Origin: Salvator merianae
Lineage: Eukaryota; Chordata; Lepidosauria; Squamata; Teiidae
Direction: 5' to 3'
Length of the DNA: 64,000 bases
Assembly (NCBI GenBank): GCA_003586115.2
Contig: QVOM02000034.1
Span: 133,469,598-133,533,597 of the forward strand
In this document: positions 25,818 to 39,269 of the stretch, piece after piece
Position numbering within the stretch: position 1 is the first letter of the stretch
How the letters are laid out: every line of letters starts with the position of its first letter
Program-made: the position numbers and the translations under genes
Notes under the pieces: model-generated
The model's input: only the letters and a program-made list of their open reading frames with translations
The model's database searches: none
Told to the model about the DNA's origin: nothing

Positions 25818-25951
25818 GGCTATATCCAAACACTGCTTACTTATCCCACTATATTTGGCTATTCCAGAATAAAGCATGGCGATCCCGAAATATCCATGCT
25901 TTGTTCTGGAATACCCAAATACAGCAGAATAAGTAACGTCTCAGTGCAGCC
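25818..25951. mobile_element. Harbinger-like foldback MITE, 134 bp
   Basis: Flanked by TTA on both sides (25815-25817 and 25952-25954). The left arm GGCT...ttacttat...atatttgg.tattccaga, then ataaagcatgg, is mirrored by the right arm read in reverse: GGCT...ttacttatt...tatttgggtattccaga, then acaaagcatgg. The whole element is an imperfect hairpin with apex near 25882. A TWA 3-bp duplication and GG-start ends fit PIF/Harbinger MITEs. No ORF. Confidence 0.75.
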
Positions 25952-26311
25952 TTAGTAATCAAAATGTTTTGGGTGACCACGATATAAATGTCAAATGCCT
26001 CACATTTTAGGATGTAACAGTGTGTTATGATCACACTGAGTTACCTGAATGGGATAAATTATATTTTCCCCAAAAAATTTGTTTAGATTTACAACCTACA
26101 TTTCAGAGCCACCAAAAGAAGGACAGAAGGAAACTAAAAAGTGTTAAATCATCCACAATCCCATGCTCATTTGATCATGATGATCTCAGAATACATTATT
26201 AAGTAACAGTTTATTATTTTAAACTATGTTTGCTATAGTTCTTAATATGCTATTGTTTCTGCTACACACCCTGCAACCATAGTGTAAAGAATACATTATA
26301 AATGAAAACAA

Positions 26312-26410
26312 GAAGAAGAAGAAGAACAACTTGGTTTTTATACCCCGCTTTTCTCAGCCGAAGCTGACTCAAAGAGGCTTACAAGGTTATTTTTCGCCCG
26401 AAGGCTTACA
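26312..26410 (-). repeat. Retroposon 3' tail, reversed
   Basis: An AAG run, then tttttataccccgctttt, ctcagcc and ctcaaagaggcttacaa. Reversed, this is the common reptile tail ttgtaagcc...gagcggggtataaa. Only the tail is seen. Confidence 0.6.
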
Positions 26411-28490
26411 TCTATCTTCCGCATCACACAATGCGATATGTTTAACTGACAGCTAAGAAGCCTGCTGCAATAAGTTTGCAAGGTATTTTAAGCATAAAAT
26501 TGTTCATTTTGTGCTGACTTGAATGCTGTTTTTGATATGGGGTCTAGTGAGGTGTTCAAGCCACCATCTGGTCCAGTTTTCTGGGACCACTTCCAGTTTT
26601 TAAGGCCTGATAATCTGGACACAATGCTTGCAGCTTTTCAAACCATAGTGTGTACAGAAGCCACCACTGAATGGAGATACATATTACAAAATCAGCTGAA
26701 AACATTCTCTTACATTGGTGAATGCAAATTAATAAATCCTGGTTTGTAACACAATAAATTCTAATTACTAAAATGAATACAATAAATACAGCTTACGGAT
26801 CTAATATAGCTAGGCTATAACTAGCAGCCTTTATGGTACTAAAGCCTGAGCACTGTGAATAAACTAAACTTTTACTGGTTTGCATTTACATTTTTCACTT
26901 GGCTGGGTTCAAAGCTACCTCACCAATACTAATGTTAAAATTCATCTTTATGCTGAGTATACTTTATATGTTTACAAAATACAAGTTCTTAAAATTTATT
27001 TTAAACTCCCCTAAAGGCAGCCTGTCACTATCGTCAGGATTATGTTATAAAACACATGACATACAAGGAAAAAGGGATAAAGAAGAACCCATTTTAAAAA
27101 ATGAACTTCGTCACTACCCTGAACTTACAGCTAGCATTGGAAACCACTCAAGAGGCTGATAGAATGACTGATACTAGATGACAACTGAGGTCCACCCACA
27201 GACATCTGGTCTCTCAGCAAAGATAACAGCACTGCCCGCATATGGCTCTGCAGCCATAACACATATCTGAAATTGGCTTGTTTTGAAAGAAATGACAATT
27301 AGTGATACACCATGACCCACTATTTAGAGACAACACAAGCTGAGCTTAAAGAATTGAACAGAAAAGGTTTGAAAATCTCCATCATGTGAGCCCAAGTCTT
27401 ACTTGAACTCATTTCATCCTATACCCATCAAAACAAGCCAGTCTGATATGACCCAAGAACACAGCAACTAAATAAAATAATTGAAATCATTCTTATATTC
27501 ATGTATTTACATACTTTACTTTAAGCTATAAACTCCCAGGATTTTACTATGTAGCATTAGTAGCTATTTCAGAGCAATTCTATTATTGAAATAGTTGGAA
27601 GTCATTCAGTATTTAATTCTAGTATGACCAAATATGCATGATCATCATCCTAGTCTCTTGGTTGCCACTGAAAATGCCTCCCTATACTTTTCTCGCAGAA
27701 GTAAAAATGTTAAACATATTAGCATTAATTTTGTATTATAAAATCAGCAATATCTTAAGGTGGCACACTGACAAACTGGCTTTAAAGTCTTATATAGTTT
27801 AAGTCACGGGTACTTCAGAGACACATTCATACCAATCTATTCACATGTTAAGATCAGTCAATAAGGCTGGGTAGCAAGAAAGCAACAAGACTTGGAATAA
27901 TCATGATAATGTGCTTTCAATAGTGGCACCATAGCTCAGGAACACACTATCACTCACCAAGAACCACAATTTCCAAACTTCCAGAAAACTCTAAAGCTCC
28001 ATTTTGTTTTCCTTGGCTGTGCTTGAATGGTTTTTTAAATTTCCCGGAAACAATTTTTTACACAAACAGAGAGATAATTAAATACCATAATTGCATATAA
28101 TACTGAAATGACATTCTTGAGAAGATTCTGCATTAAAACTTCAACAGGCTGCCCTGAACTTTCAAATAACTTATTTCACTATCTTCTATAAGCTATACTG
28201 GAAATCTGAAGTTCAACATGTAACAATTCACACATCTTCCATATTCATAGAATTTCCTAGTAGTTATTTTCTCTTCTAAACTTCCACTGAGGTTCAGATA
28301 CCAGGCATCTACTATCCCTTGGAAATGCTCTTCAGGTAGCTAAGAGCGTAAAAAGGCCACCTAGGCAGAAAAAAAGCAGATAAATTCTGTCTACAGTCCT
28401 TTAAACAATGACTTATGAAGCCATGGATTTTTGAAGGAAAAATAACTACCAAAGCTGGAGGCTAGGAAAAAGGGTCTACACTGTAATTTA
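26411..28490. other. COP1 intron 6, unclassified stretch
   Basis: AT-rich. Small frames at 26519-26749 and 26899-27159 show no recognisable protein. Confidence 0.55.
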
Positions 28491-28499
28491 CTAATCAAT

Positions 28500-29720
28500 T
28501 ACTTCCAGTGTACTTGAGGAGAACTTTGAAGAGATTCTGCTTATATTGCTCTGCTAATGCTCTCCGTATTAATAAAGATAAATCTGGAGTGGTGATTTTT
28601 AGCAAATTGGAGAGGCTACATAAATGGCATCTGGATGGGTTTACAATAGAACAGATTAACACATACCAATATCTGGGTCTAATACTCACAATCTCTGGTT
28701 CATGGTCTCAACATATGAATAATAACTGCCTTATGAAAGCTTCTTCTATTTTTTATTCACTTAAGCTTCTCGATTATAAATGTCCAGAGTCTATCAGACT
28801 ACTGTTCCAAGTCTTTAATGCCAAAGTTATTCCCATACTTCTTTTTGGGCAGAGATCCAGGGATTTACAGAAACCCAGATGTTTGAGGTTTTCCCATTGC
28901 AACATCTTTGGATATTTTAGGTATAAAATGATCCATTCTGACCTTTGCCACATGGGCAGAATAAGTATACCCCCTTTAAAGTGTGTCATTCTAAGTACTG
29001 GTTTGAGACTGAAAAAAATGAGTCATGACAGATTGCCTCCTCTTTGTTTAGAAGAAAAAGTGAACATTCGCAATGGGAAATCATAGCTATCCAACCTTTC
29101 CGCTAGCACTTCACACCTGGGCTGTCCCTTAAATAAAAAGCCACAGACAGAATTCCAAAGTGACTTGGCATCTATCGCCCAAGCTAGTTCCATTCTTTAT
29201 CTTGCCTTCTTTAAATAGCAGAGGAATGTCCATTATTTAACATGCCAGTAAACCTTGGTAAAGTTTTTGGAAAAGCCGGACACGATCAACAAAATACAAT
29301 GATGAAATTCAGCCTTTATCAGAACATCCCATGTTATATTAAAAAAAAAAATCCTCCCCTTTATGTGGGGTTTATGTCCTGGAAGATACAACATATTTCC
29401 TCCTTGATTGTCAACTATATGACAAATTATATATCTTCTAATGTCAAAGTAAAAATGCACATATTATTCTATGGTTCAGATCAAGAAGCCACAGCAAGAA
29501 TGGTTTACATACTATGTACCTACCAAGATTCAAGATTCAATATTGATCACATTGACTAGGGCTGTTTAGGGGATAATATATTTCCAGTTTGTTTGTTTTT
29601 TTAATAACTTTTACTGCTGTTAATGTTTGTTTTTATGTCAATTGATATGATCAGATCACTAATATTTTATTAGTGATTAATTGATTACATCGCAATTTGA
29701 CATAGAATTTTATCCCCAAA
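28500..29720 (+). mobile_element. Non-LTR retrotransposon, RT C-terminus to 3' end
   Basis: An open frame from 28508 to 29086 (192 codons) contains FCLYCSANALRINKDKSGVV, then IFSKLERLHKWHLDG and QINTYQYLGLIL. This is the post-YADD thumb region of a LINE reverse transcriptase (x-N-x-x-K-S/T-x-V-x-x-F-S-K ... Y-K-Y-L-G). From about 29350 a frame carries C-G-V...L-E-D-T-x-Y-F-L-L-D-C-x-L-Y-D, resembling the C-terminal zinc knuckle of reptile R4/Vingi-like LINEs, followed by an AT-rich 3' tail with tgattaattgatta. The clade is uncertain. Plus strand, 5'-truncated, with frame breaks after 29086. Confidence 0.7.
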
Positions 29721-31080
29721 AATCTCTAAAAATAAATTTTTAAAATTTAGCACGCTTTATTAAATATACTATGTAGAAAAGCTCATCCTAGTTCTGATCC
29801 TAAATTTGGAACATTAGCTTACTCATAATAAATGGCCAACTAATGAGAAATATATAATGGGTTTTGGAATTAAAAACATTAGAACTAAACGAAGTTAATT
29901 TCTTATCTCTTATGAGGTTATTAACTTTTTTTTCAGTTGCCATCTGATTCTATGCAGCTACCTTTCTATTATTTAATGTTCTGACTTCTTGTGCATTCTG
30001 TAACTAATGATTCAAGTTTTTTGTTGGAGCTCCACAGGAATTTGTAAAGTATGTTCATATTGTTTTGTTATACAACTGGGTTATTTATAACTAAATTTTT
30101 AATTCAAATTTATTGTATTATCTTGCAGCCCCTAAATTAGTTCATTGGTAACACTCTGAAACTTTGGTCTCTCCCTTTCTTATTAGAAATAAGATCTGGC
30201 CAAGCTTTCATCTGAGATACCACAGTTGAAAAAGGAATAAAGAATTTTGAAAGCAGAAATGTGAAAAGCAGCAATCTATAACTAAGCCATATTTGGACAT
30301 CATACTAAACCTGTTTTAATGTAGTATACCAAAGTAGAATAAAGCTTGACTCATTCTAAGCTCTTCCCTTTTAGTTAAAGTCATTTTTTATTATCATTTG
30401 GAATTTCAAGCTGATCATGACTGTGAATAATTTTAAAAAACAAATTTCAGTAGTCTTCACCACAATTTCAGGCCAAAAAGTAAAAGTACAGTAAATGAAA
30501 GCAGAAGCTTCTGAACGTTCAACTGTGAAGAGAAGAAGTTTGCAAACCAGTAAAAGTTTGGTTTGTTCACAATGCTCAGGCTTTAGTACTATGAAGGCTA
30601 CACCTTATAGTCAAGCTATATTAGATTTGTAAGCTGTATTTATTGTATTTGTTTTAGTAATTAGAATTTATTGTGTTACAAACCAGTATTTATTAATTTG
30701 CATTCACAATGTAAGAGATGGTGTTATGTGAATTTAAGTATAATGGACAGAGATTGAGTTAAAGGTGTTGTGAGGAGAAAACATTATCTCTTAGTTTTGG
30801 ACAGGAATTCAACAGCAGTGGGATTGATGAACTATAAGGAGTAGACGGTGTGCCTTCGATCATCACAATCCATATTTTGGTTCACAATTGCTATTTGCTT
30901 TTTGCTACCCCACAGGCATAATTATGCCAGCTGTTGGCAGTCAGCAGAAACATGCCTGATTAAAAGATAAAATTACAAGTAACCTTTGAAATCAACAAGT
31001 AAAAGCTGATAGTCTTTAACATACATGTCTCACTGACTAATGGTAATGGACCTACCCGATGGGCAGATATGAGATTCTCC
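29721..31080. other. COP1 intron 6, unclassified stretch
   Basis: AT-rich, with no gene or repeat family recognised. Confidence 0.55.
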
Positions 31081-31084
31081 AAAG

Positions 31085-31235
31085 AGGTATGTATGTATAT
31101 TAGGGAGGTATGTCTCTATCTATCTGCCCACCTATCTGCTTATCTACTTGCCCATCTACCTATCCAGCCAGCCAGCCCCATATCTGAAGGTCTCAAGGCA
31201 GGTCACAATAAAATCAGTATAAAAACAGATAAAAT
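31085..31235 (-). repeat. Reversed retroposon tail with CTAT-type simple repeat
   Basis: A degenerate CTATCTAT/CTATCTGCCCA simple repeat (31115-31176) is followed by ccccatatctgaaggtctcaaggcaggtcacaataaaatc-type sequence. Reversed, this is the gtgacctgccttgagacc...atatgggg tail of a retroposon, like 3425-3512. The simple repeat is probably the expanded 3' terminal repeat. Confidence 0.6.
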
Positions 31236-32984
31236 AAGTTAGTTAAAAATGGTGACAATGCCTGCATAGGGAGGGGATGCTGTTCCCTCAACTAAAGGCC
31301 AGAATAGAAGTAAAGGAAGATTAGGCTGAGATTCAGTGAATGGCCAATGGTTATCCTGCATACTTCCACAGCTGAATTGAAATATGAATTCGAAGTGCTC
31401 CTAGTTTCTAATCTGACACTCCAACTATTAAACCACACTGACTTTCAAAACACAATACTTGCAGAGCAGATAGACTTATCTCTGTGACATCATTTGATTC
31501 CCCTTTTATGACTTCACTCGCTCTAGCTCCAGCTCCAGCTCCAGTGCAAGCTGCTCAGTGTCACATTAGCTCCACAGACCACAAGCCACCACTGGATGTA
31601 AGTAACAAATGCCAAGAATTTTTTTTTAAAAAAATCCAAAATTACTCTTAATACAATTTTAGAGAAACAGAACTAAATACGTGGGAGAAAACTTACATAG
31701 AGATACATGTTATAAAATCAACTGAAAATATTAATAGATAGTCTATGTAAAAATTCAAGAAGCAGTGAAAAAGCACTGTGCAGGAAAACACAATTTTTTT
31801 AAGTAGCATGGCCTTTAGTTTCTCTCTTGGAATAAGGTCATACCCTGGGTGAACAGATCCAAATGACTGTTAAATCATTATCTACATGGATCTAGTTAAT
31901 TATTCAGTCTTTGGAAAATTATTTTGTTTTTCTGGCTGTTGATTTATGAGATCTCAGCTTTTTTTGTAACTCATATAAAATCTTGGTATACAGACTTCTC
32001 ACTTATTCAACTGGAATGTGACTTTTTACTTGTTCAAAGCAAGTAAGTACAGCAGCATTGATTGGTTAAAGTGTATAAATTAACACAGTGGAAATTAACA
32101 ACTTACTCACACACTGCTTGCCCTCAATTCCCGAAATCATTTAATCAATATTACCAGACTGCACCATACCTTCAGCTGCCCTGATTTTATAACGTTTCAG
32201 CTTGAGAACTTAGCTATCCCTCCAGAGCTATGATAAATGGGGGGAGAGAAGTTCAGCTTCAACTATACTATTTAACTTTTTCCTTAATCCTGCTCTGATT
32301 ATACCATGTAGCAATCAAAATTTAGATGGAGCAGCTTTGTAACTAATCCTTTTCAATTCCTTCTCTCTTCCTTCCTTCTTTCTTATCTTTCCTTTTGTCT
32401 CCAAAAAAAATCTCAGGAAAAAGAAGGAAGATCATTTTACACAGCAAGTTCTTTAGTGGTTTGAGGGAGGGACTGGTGATGTGCAGAGACGCTCAGGAAG
32501 CTGCCCCATCCCTTCCAAAACTTCTCCAGACTCCAGTGACCAGTTGAGATGCCAAAAGGCATTTTTCAATGGGACCACCTTTTTTCTTGGCCCCAAAGAG
32601 AGCAGAGGATGGAATAGTGCTTATGGATTATGCAAACTCTTCTACTGCTACTAAGTTATTTACTGCCAAATATGATTTATGTAAAGATACTGTTCAAACC
32701 AAAATGTCTTAGCAGCATGGTACACCAATGAAGTGCAATAATTATATTTAAATGTGTAATGATGCGGTAATGATGTGTAAAATAATTAGCTGGAGCAAGG
32801 AAAGGACTAGAACTCAACAGATTCTTATTAGAAGAATGGTCAATTACTTAATTTCATGGTATGATAGATGTAATGCATAGCTAAAAATACCCATTCTAAT
32901 GATTATGGGGAAAACATCATTTCCCATTTTTTATTTACCTCGCTCTTAATGTCGTTCTGCTAGGATGAGGGGGGTTATTTTAAT

Positions 32985-33105
32985 TATGCTTTATATTGCC
33001 TTATTAATGTAGAAATGGATATTTTTATTCAATGCTGTGACCTGTGCCCTGAGACCTTCAGATGAGGAACAGGGTAGAAATCGATAAAATAATATAAAAG
33101 GACTG
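32985..33105 (+). repeat. Retroposon 3' tail
   Basis: attcaatgctgtgacctg, tgccctgagaccttc, gaacagggtagaaat and an ataaaataata end. Same layout as the tails at 51418-51490 and, reversed, 3425-3512. Confidence 0.6.
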
Positions 33106-35520
33106 AATTCCAAATTATAAGTTCAAACCCGCCATAATTATTAATGAGCATGAACATTGTTTAGAATTACAAAGGATTTCAGTGATCGTAGTTTTGAAAA
33201 AATATCCTCTATGCTTAAGAGATAAACTGGTTGAACACTCAGAAAATAACGGAACAAGCTAAAATACTTCTGAATGCTATTGTTGGCTATTTTTGACAGC
33301 TGCCAAAGAACTAAAATTTTTGTAACGGTCAAAAAATTAATTATTTTTAAGTATGTTCCTGAAGGTACAAGCTTTAGTTTGTGATCACAGAGAATGCCTT
33401 TGTCAGTACTTCTTACCTGTAAGATCTACTGCCCTATTCACACTTATAACTGATGTAAGTTAATAATATTAGACAACAGAGCAGCAGAAGCTACTGACAA
33501 TACTGTGGAATTCATGTTTTTAATTTTAATGCACAATAACTAATAACCACTGTCTTATGTTATTTAGCATTTTAATTATGTGACCAAAAAACCAACAGCT
33601 GCATGAATATATTTAAGAAAATAACATTTCCAGAAGGTTGAATATTCACATTTAGCTGAAGAATTTCTGGAATATTTTTCTTTAAGGCATCTTGAAACAG
33701 TTCGGAATACTTCTCATGTAAGTAAAAGAAAGTCAGCTTTACTGAGGAAGCAGACATACAATAACAGAACATAATCCTACCTGTTGTCTCAGGAGGAGAT
33801 CTAGGCTTTACCTGTCATCACCTGACAGCATTTTAGTTTCTATATCAGCTTAATTCCTGTTTCTCAGGAGCAGCTAAAGAGTGCACAGTCAAGACTCTTT
33901 CCAGCTTATTAGTCATCTCCCCAGTTTTATGGGATACCACTACTTTAGCTCCTCGCTGCACTCAAATCAAATCAGATATCAGGTTTCCACAGCTCATTTA
34001 GAACTGTTTTCTTGCTACTACATGATGAAACTTTTCTTCCTCCTCCATTCTTTCATTTACCTGACATCTAGTATCACAACAATTTAGTACATTATATCTT
34101 ATCTGCATTTTTATAACCTATGCTGACTGGCTACTGAAGGGGGCTATACACTTAATAAAATCTCTCACATTAAGGGTTATTTAAGAATTACTTGGATGAT
34201 CTCCAGCTATTTATACATATACTTTATAGACATACACTGAAACCAGAAAAATAGTCTCATCTTCCTATGTTGAACTTTCTTTTCCTCCAAGAGTGGTAAC
34301 TGAGGGAGGAGGAATATACTTAATATTCTGAAAATGGCTGCACCTTTAAAGCAATATTTTAAAATATTATTTGACCAACATACATACTGCTCTAAAGCTT
34401 CTTGGTTCAAGAATAGAAAGATTACTAAACAAGCAATACGTGGAAAAATATTAGAGAATACCAACATACTGCTTTCTCTAATTTCTCAGTTTCTTTGGTT
34501 TCTGTTTAATAACAGCTGTATATCGTGAAATGAATAAAACTTACCATGCGTTTATTACAGAGCAGACACATTATTTTCAATGCTTATCCCTATCTTTCAA
34601 CTCCAAAAGTTACAATGTATTTCTGTAACTTGGGAATGTATCAGTTTGCAGCTTCATTTTACAATGGACTATATTGTCAATAAGCGTTAAGCACATTTAT
34701 TAAATTGTATAGGTGCATTCACTCTATACTGAAAGAATGACTTTCCTCCTATGATGTCTATATTTTCAGAAGCTTTGCTCCTGTTCTTCAATGTATTAAA
34801 AACAGAAGGACATTTTTCCAACATTTTTCTTGCTTATTATAAAACAACATATACTACATATAAGAGGTCACTAAATACTAGACAATAATGTTTATTGTTG
34901 TTTTAGGTTTGGACTTTCCCCAACTTTTATCATAGAATTTTTCTGTTGAAATTATTTGCTATTGACTGGTGGTGATGTTACTATGCATCCTTGCTGAAAT
35001 AAAAAATATATATTTTCTCAACAAAACAACCATTTGGGTACCTAAACTCCCATTTCTTTCCTCAAGTCATAACGGCTTGCTTCCATAATGTATATCCAGT
35101 CTGACTTACCAAGCTGGTGATAAAAGAAACTATTTAAAGTTTTAGAATCCAACCAACTTTGGCTACTGATTTTCAACATGAGGGCAAGGTTTTGTCCCAA
35201 TACCTCTTTCCAAAAATAATAACTAGGAGTCAACACTTTTAGCTCTAGGGTCAGTCCAGAAGGGCCATTACAGTGAGGCATGTGTCACTGAATTGTTCCA
35301 TTTCGTTTTCTACTCTACTGGAGGAACAACAAAAGCTGAGTAGGCAGCTTAGCATTACATTTATATCAGTTTTTGTGGCTTGTTTCTTTCCAAACAAACC
35401 ATAGATGGAAGCTGCAGTTCATTCTTACTTCTGCCAAACTGGCTCCAAGACAAATTAGTGTAGCAAGTGGCAATATCCTTTGAGACCAGTGGCAGAACTA
35501 TAATAGAGTAAGACAGAACA
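33106..35520. other. COP1 intron 6, unclassified stretch
   Basis: No gene or repeat family recognised. Short frames (for example 33881-34087 and 34334-34528) carry nothing identifiable. Confidence 0.55.
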
Positions 35521-35775
35521 GGCCTAAAGCCAGTGCAGCAGAATGGCCCAAATATTGAACTAGAACTTAGAGGTCCTTCAGTTCAAAACCTTTTACTCAG
35601 CCAATTAAAGTGCACTGGGTGGCTTTGGTCCAGTTACAGTTTCTTATTCTCTCCTATTCCATGGGATAGTTGTAAGGAAAAATGGAGGGGAGAGAACAAC
35701 GTGTGTTGCCTGGAGCTTTTCAAAAGAAAAGTGGAGTATAAATGAAATGAAATAAATAAATAAATAAATAATTTT
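35521..35775 (+). mobile_element. tRNA-derived SINE, reptile type
   Basis: Order of blocks: gccagtgcagcagaatgg, a weak B-box-like cagttcaaaacc region, actgggtggctttggtccagtta, ctattccatgggatagttgtaaggaaaaatgg, then ctttt...agtggagtataaatgaa and an AAAT run at 35750-35773. This matches the layout of the abundant squamate SINE (tRNA head, ctgggtgaccttgggcca core, ggataaaatgg, then ggtataaat tail). Plus strand. Confidence 0.75.
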
Positions 35776-36659
35776 AAATAGCCATATTTCTTTGTCTCTA
35801 TTTACCAGTTTTAAGTAGAGAATTGTAGAGAAAGACTGATAATCAATCCATAATAGTACATTCTGCAAGATTTGCCCCTGCTAGGACTTTTCTCAAATAC
35901 ATCTGCCACAGAGAAAGTTTATTTGCTTTTAGTATTTTCACCTCCCAAAAGTAATGCGTTGGCTTTGGGAAAGAGAGGTGCCAAATACAGGAAATGGTTG
36001 TCTGAAAGTTAATGGGAAATTTCTCCTTTACTTCCATGATTTTGGAAGCATTTCATTCAAGAGGAAAAGAAACTAGCACATTTTTCTGCCCTTCACATTT
36101 TTTTTCCTGAGATTACAAACTATTTTATTTTCTGTAGACCCTAAATTGAGAGAAGAAAAACACCACTCCTTCAATAAAGGATCATACATTATAGTACTGG
36201 TTCCAGAAAGGAACATGTCAAGTTTATCACCAACAGGGAATGGATTAGCCCAAAACAGTTAGTTACAAAAGGTCACCAGATCTATGGCAGAATAGGATTT
36301 CTATATAATCATGCTTCAACAGAGAAGCAGCACAGAAATAATTAATATTTAGTCATAGTTTATTTTAAGCTGCAATGACAATGATATGGATCAACAGTAC
36401 CGAGACAAGGGCACAGAAGTGCAGAACTAACCCAGCCATCAATGAGGCCTCTGGCATCATCATCCACCCAGAAACCACACTCAAATTTTACATGCCAAAT
36501 ACAGTAGCCCACCCAGGACTTCCTGCCACTGAGATGACAATAACCCTCCTACAGATAAGCTTTCAAACCAATAGATGATGTTCTTCCTCTAATACTAAGA
36601 CAACTTTAGCAAAGCCTAACACAATCACCAGTACAATAAAACAGAGGCAAATCAACAAG

Positions 36660-36770
36660 TACTCTCTTGATGCTGCTGGACTGCAGCTCCCATCTTCCTT
36701 ACCAAGCGGCCATATAGTCTGGGGTTAATGAGAGTTATGGTTAACTACGTTTGAACAGGTTAGTACACAG
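36660..36770. repeat. Palindromic interspersed repeat fragment
   Basis: gctgctggactgcagctccc-at on the left and atgagagttatggtt on the right form imperfect inverted ends. This is the widely dispersed reptile sequence of the type gactacaactcccat...atgggagttgtagtc. Probably a non-autonomous DNA element; the class is not certain. Confidence 0.4.
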
Positions 36771-37718
36771 TCATCTACAGCGGCTATTACTGTGTAAAAT
36801 GAGTAGCATTTCTCACTGTGATGTTTCAAAATAAAGAGGAAAAAGCATTATAGCCCAACAGCGTGCCACCTGCGACCTGGTGCTGACAGTTAGCAATCTT
36901 GCTCACAGGAACAACATGTCTGATTTGTCAGTATACCATCTTTGACAATGGGGGTTCTCAGAGAGAGAGATTCTGGATGGTGGCAACAAACAGATTAAAT
37001 ATATAAAGGAGGAAAAACTTTGTTTCAGGCAGCCTGATCAATAAACGGCAGTTATATAACTTCATTAATTTTGGGCAAGAGTGGTAGAAGATCAGTAACT
37101 ATGTTATGTGCTTCGAACATTACATTTGGTGACTATGGGTGACAGCAAGTAGCCCACTGATGTGACAGGTGCCTGCACCTAAAAACTAACGACATCAGTG
37201 AAAGGAGTGCCAGTGAAGGGATAAGATCTGCTTTGCAACAGTGACTGTCACTGTTAAACACAGCATGCTCAAATACCATACTCCTAAACTCCATTTTGTG
37301 TAAAGGAAAATTCTGTAAAGAAGTACGCTTGAAATTCACCGTAAACATTTTATGTACTTTCTCAACTTTATTTTTTAAAAAGCTTGATTCTAAACCAGTT
37401 TCAGCATGCAAAAAAAAATTAGTCCAACTATCAAAAACTACATTTTTCTTGACCTTTTTTATAATTCTCTTAGAAGCTGAGCAAAAACTTCAATCTAATT
37501 CAAATCCAAAAAACAAAAAACATCTCTCAGTTAAGGTGATTTAGACTTCTTCAATTCCATATGTTTCAAATACATTATTGTGAAAGATTTCTTCATACCT
37601 ACCTCTCATCAGTTTTAAAAACCCAAAGACACATGCCAATCTGTATTAACAAAAATAGAATAATGGAAATGAGGTTTTGATATAACTCAAACAGGTTATG
37701 CTAAGCAAATTACATTAC

Positions 37719-37787
37719 CTCTCTTTTATTTCTCCTGGCAACTTTCAGAAATTCCATCAAAATCTGTAATTGTGCGGCATGAGACTC
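37719..37787 (-). CDS. COP1: COP1 exon 6: coiled coil
   Basis: Twenty-three codons, phase 0 to 0, reading ESHAAQLQILMEFLKVARR and NKRE. The heptad-like spacing of hydrophobics supports the coiled coil through which COP1 self-associates and, in plants, binds SPA proteins (family knowledge). The acceptor is TATATAG and the donor GTAATG. The match to the mammalian segment is essentially exact as far as I recall it. Confidence 0.96.
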
Positions 37788-38619
37788 CTATATAAGAAAG
37801 TTTAGAGAAAACATGGATTGCATGCAAAAATTTAATATTTTTAAGCTGTATGAAACATGCTTTTTCTTTTAAGAAAACGTGATATATTACCACAAATATA
37901 ATTATGTATCTACATTCCAAAAATCAGTAAAACAGGTAAATACTACTATACATACCACTGAACATGCTTTACAAGATCAGTATCAACTAGAGAACTAAAA
38001 AGCCTATGTTAATTGCCAGTCAGCCTTGGGAGTACATTCCTATGGCCTTTCCCCTTTACTTGCAATTTGAAAATTATTTGATTACTTTAAAATCCCATAT
38101 GAATGAAATCTTAGCTGATTATAAAAATGTTCTAGAAATGAAGAAGTCCTATTATGAGAGCACGCATTCTAAAGACAAACTTCTAATTTGTATTTTGAAA
38201 TGCAATCTGTAGAATATTCAGTAAAATTCACATACTGTACTAGCTTTCCTACCAACATTGTTCATGCTCTAGTCAGTGTTCATTCATCCCTTCTGGAAGT
38301 TACATTACATACACTATATATTGTTGAGACAAAATATCACAAATACCCCCAAAAGATCTTAGGGGATAAAACAATCTACAAGTGAAGTGTGTATTAAAAC
38401 CACCTATAATACAGCATAATTTTGTTTTATCTCAGCTTTGTTTTTTTCTTTATTTTCCTAATACCCAATTAAAAAAAAGCCATACAGTTCAAAACCTCCA
38501 CATCAGATACAATTACACCAACAAACTAAGAAATACCTATACTCTGGAATGCAACCCCACTGGATGTTTGTGCCTGCTAAAAACTTGTTCTTTTTCCTGT
38601 TCCTTGCCCAATCCAGTTT

Positions 38620-38735
38620 TAATTCTGTTTTAAATTTTTGGCTGATTTTATCTATTTTTAAATTTTTGTGCTTTATTGTAAACTGCTTCAGGATAATTTA
38701 GAAGATGAAACAGTAAAAAAATAAGTAAAAAGTAC
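38620..38735 (+). repeat. Retroposon 3' tail
   Basis: tgttttaaatttttggctg, then tttattgtaaactgcttcagg and gatgaaacagtaaaaaaata. Same general layout as the other retroposon tails, diverged. Confidence 0.45.
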
Positions 38736-38910
38736 TACCTGATAAGGAAAAGAACCAAGTACAGCAGAAAGTACACAGAACAAAGATTCTTACATCTTGT
38801 TTTCAATGAGCAGTTAAAAGCAAAAGGGTGTCAAAATTACTAATAAAAACAGATCCTGCAACAATGTTCAATCAGATCTGAAAGTTGATATTATTAGAAA
38901 GGCACTTATT

Positions 38911-38922
38911 GGGGGGGGGGGG
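38911..38922. repeat. G12 homopolymer
   Basis: Twelve consecutive G. Confidence 0.9.
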
Positions 38923-39269
38923 AAGGTGAGCTAACAGACAAAAAGAATTTGTCTGAAATATTTGTTCAAATATTCCATTTGTACTCATAATTTCAAAAAT
39001 GACAATGAAGGGGGAAGGCAAGAAACAGCTTACAGGAAAAGACTAGAAGGCATGCAAGTGATCTTAAAAACAATAACAAAAAAAGTTCACTAGGTACAAG
39101 TTTTTAAAAAACAGTCAAGATTGTTCTCTGAGAACATGAAAAAACACTCACTGAGGTTCAACTAGCCCTGTCCTCTTCTAATCTCTACCAATCTTGGCTA
39201 GTAAAAGCAGACATAAGGAAGACATATGGTCAGGAGGGTTCAAGGAAAGGTGAAGATCTCATTGCTAAT

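Noticed and set aside
28508..29086. 192-codon open frame as a possible host gene
   Set aside because: Its motifs are those of the post-catalytic part of a LINE reverse transcriptase, and it continues with frame breaks into a LINE 3' end.
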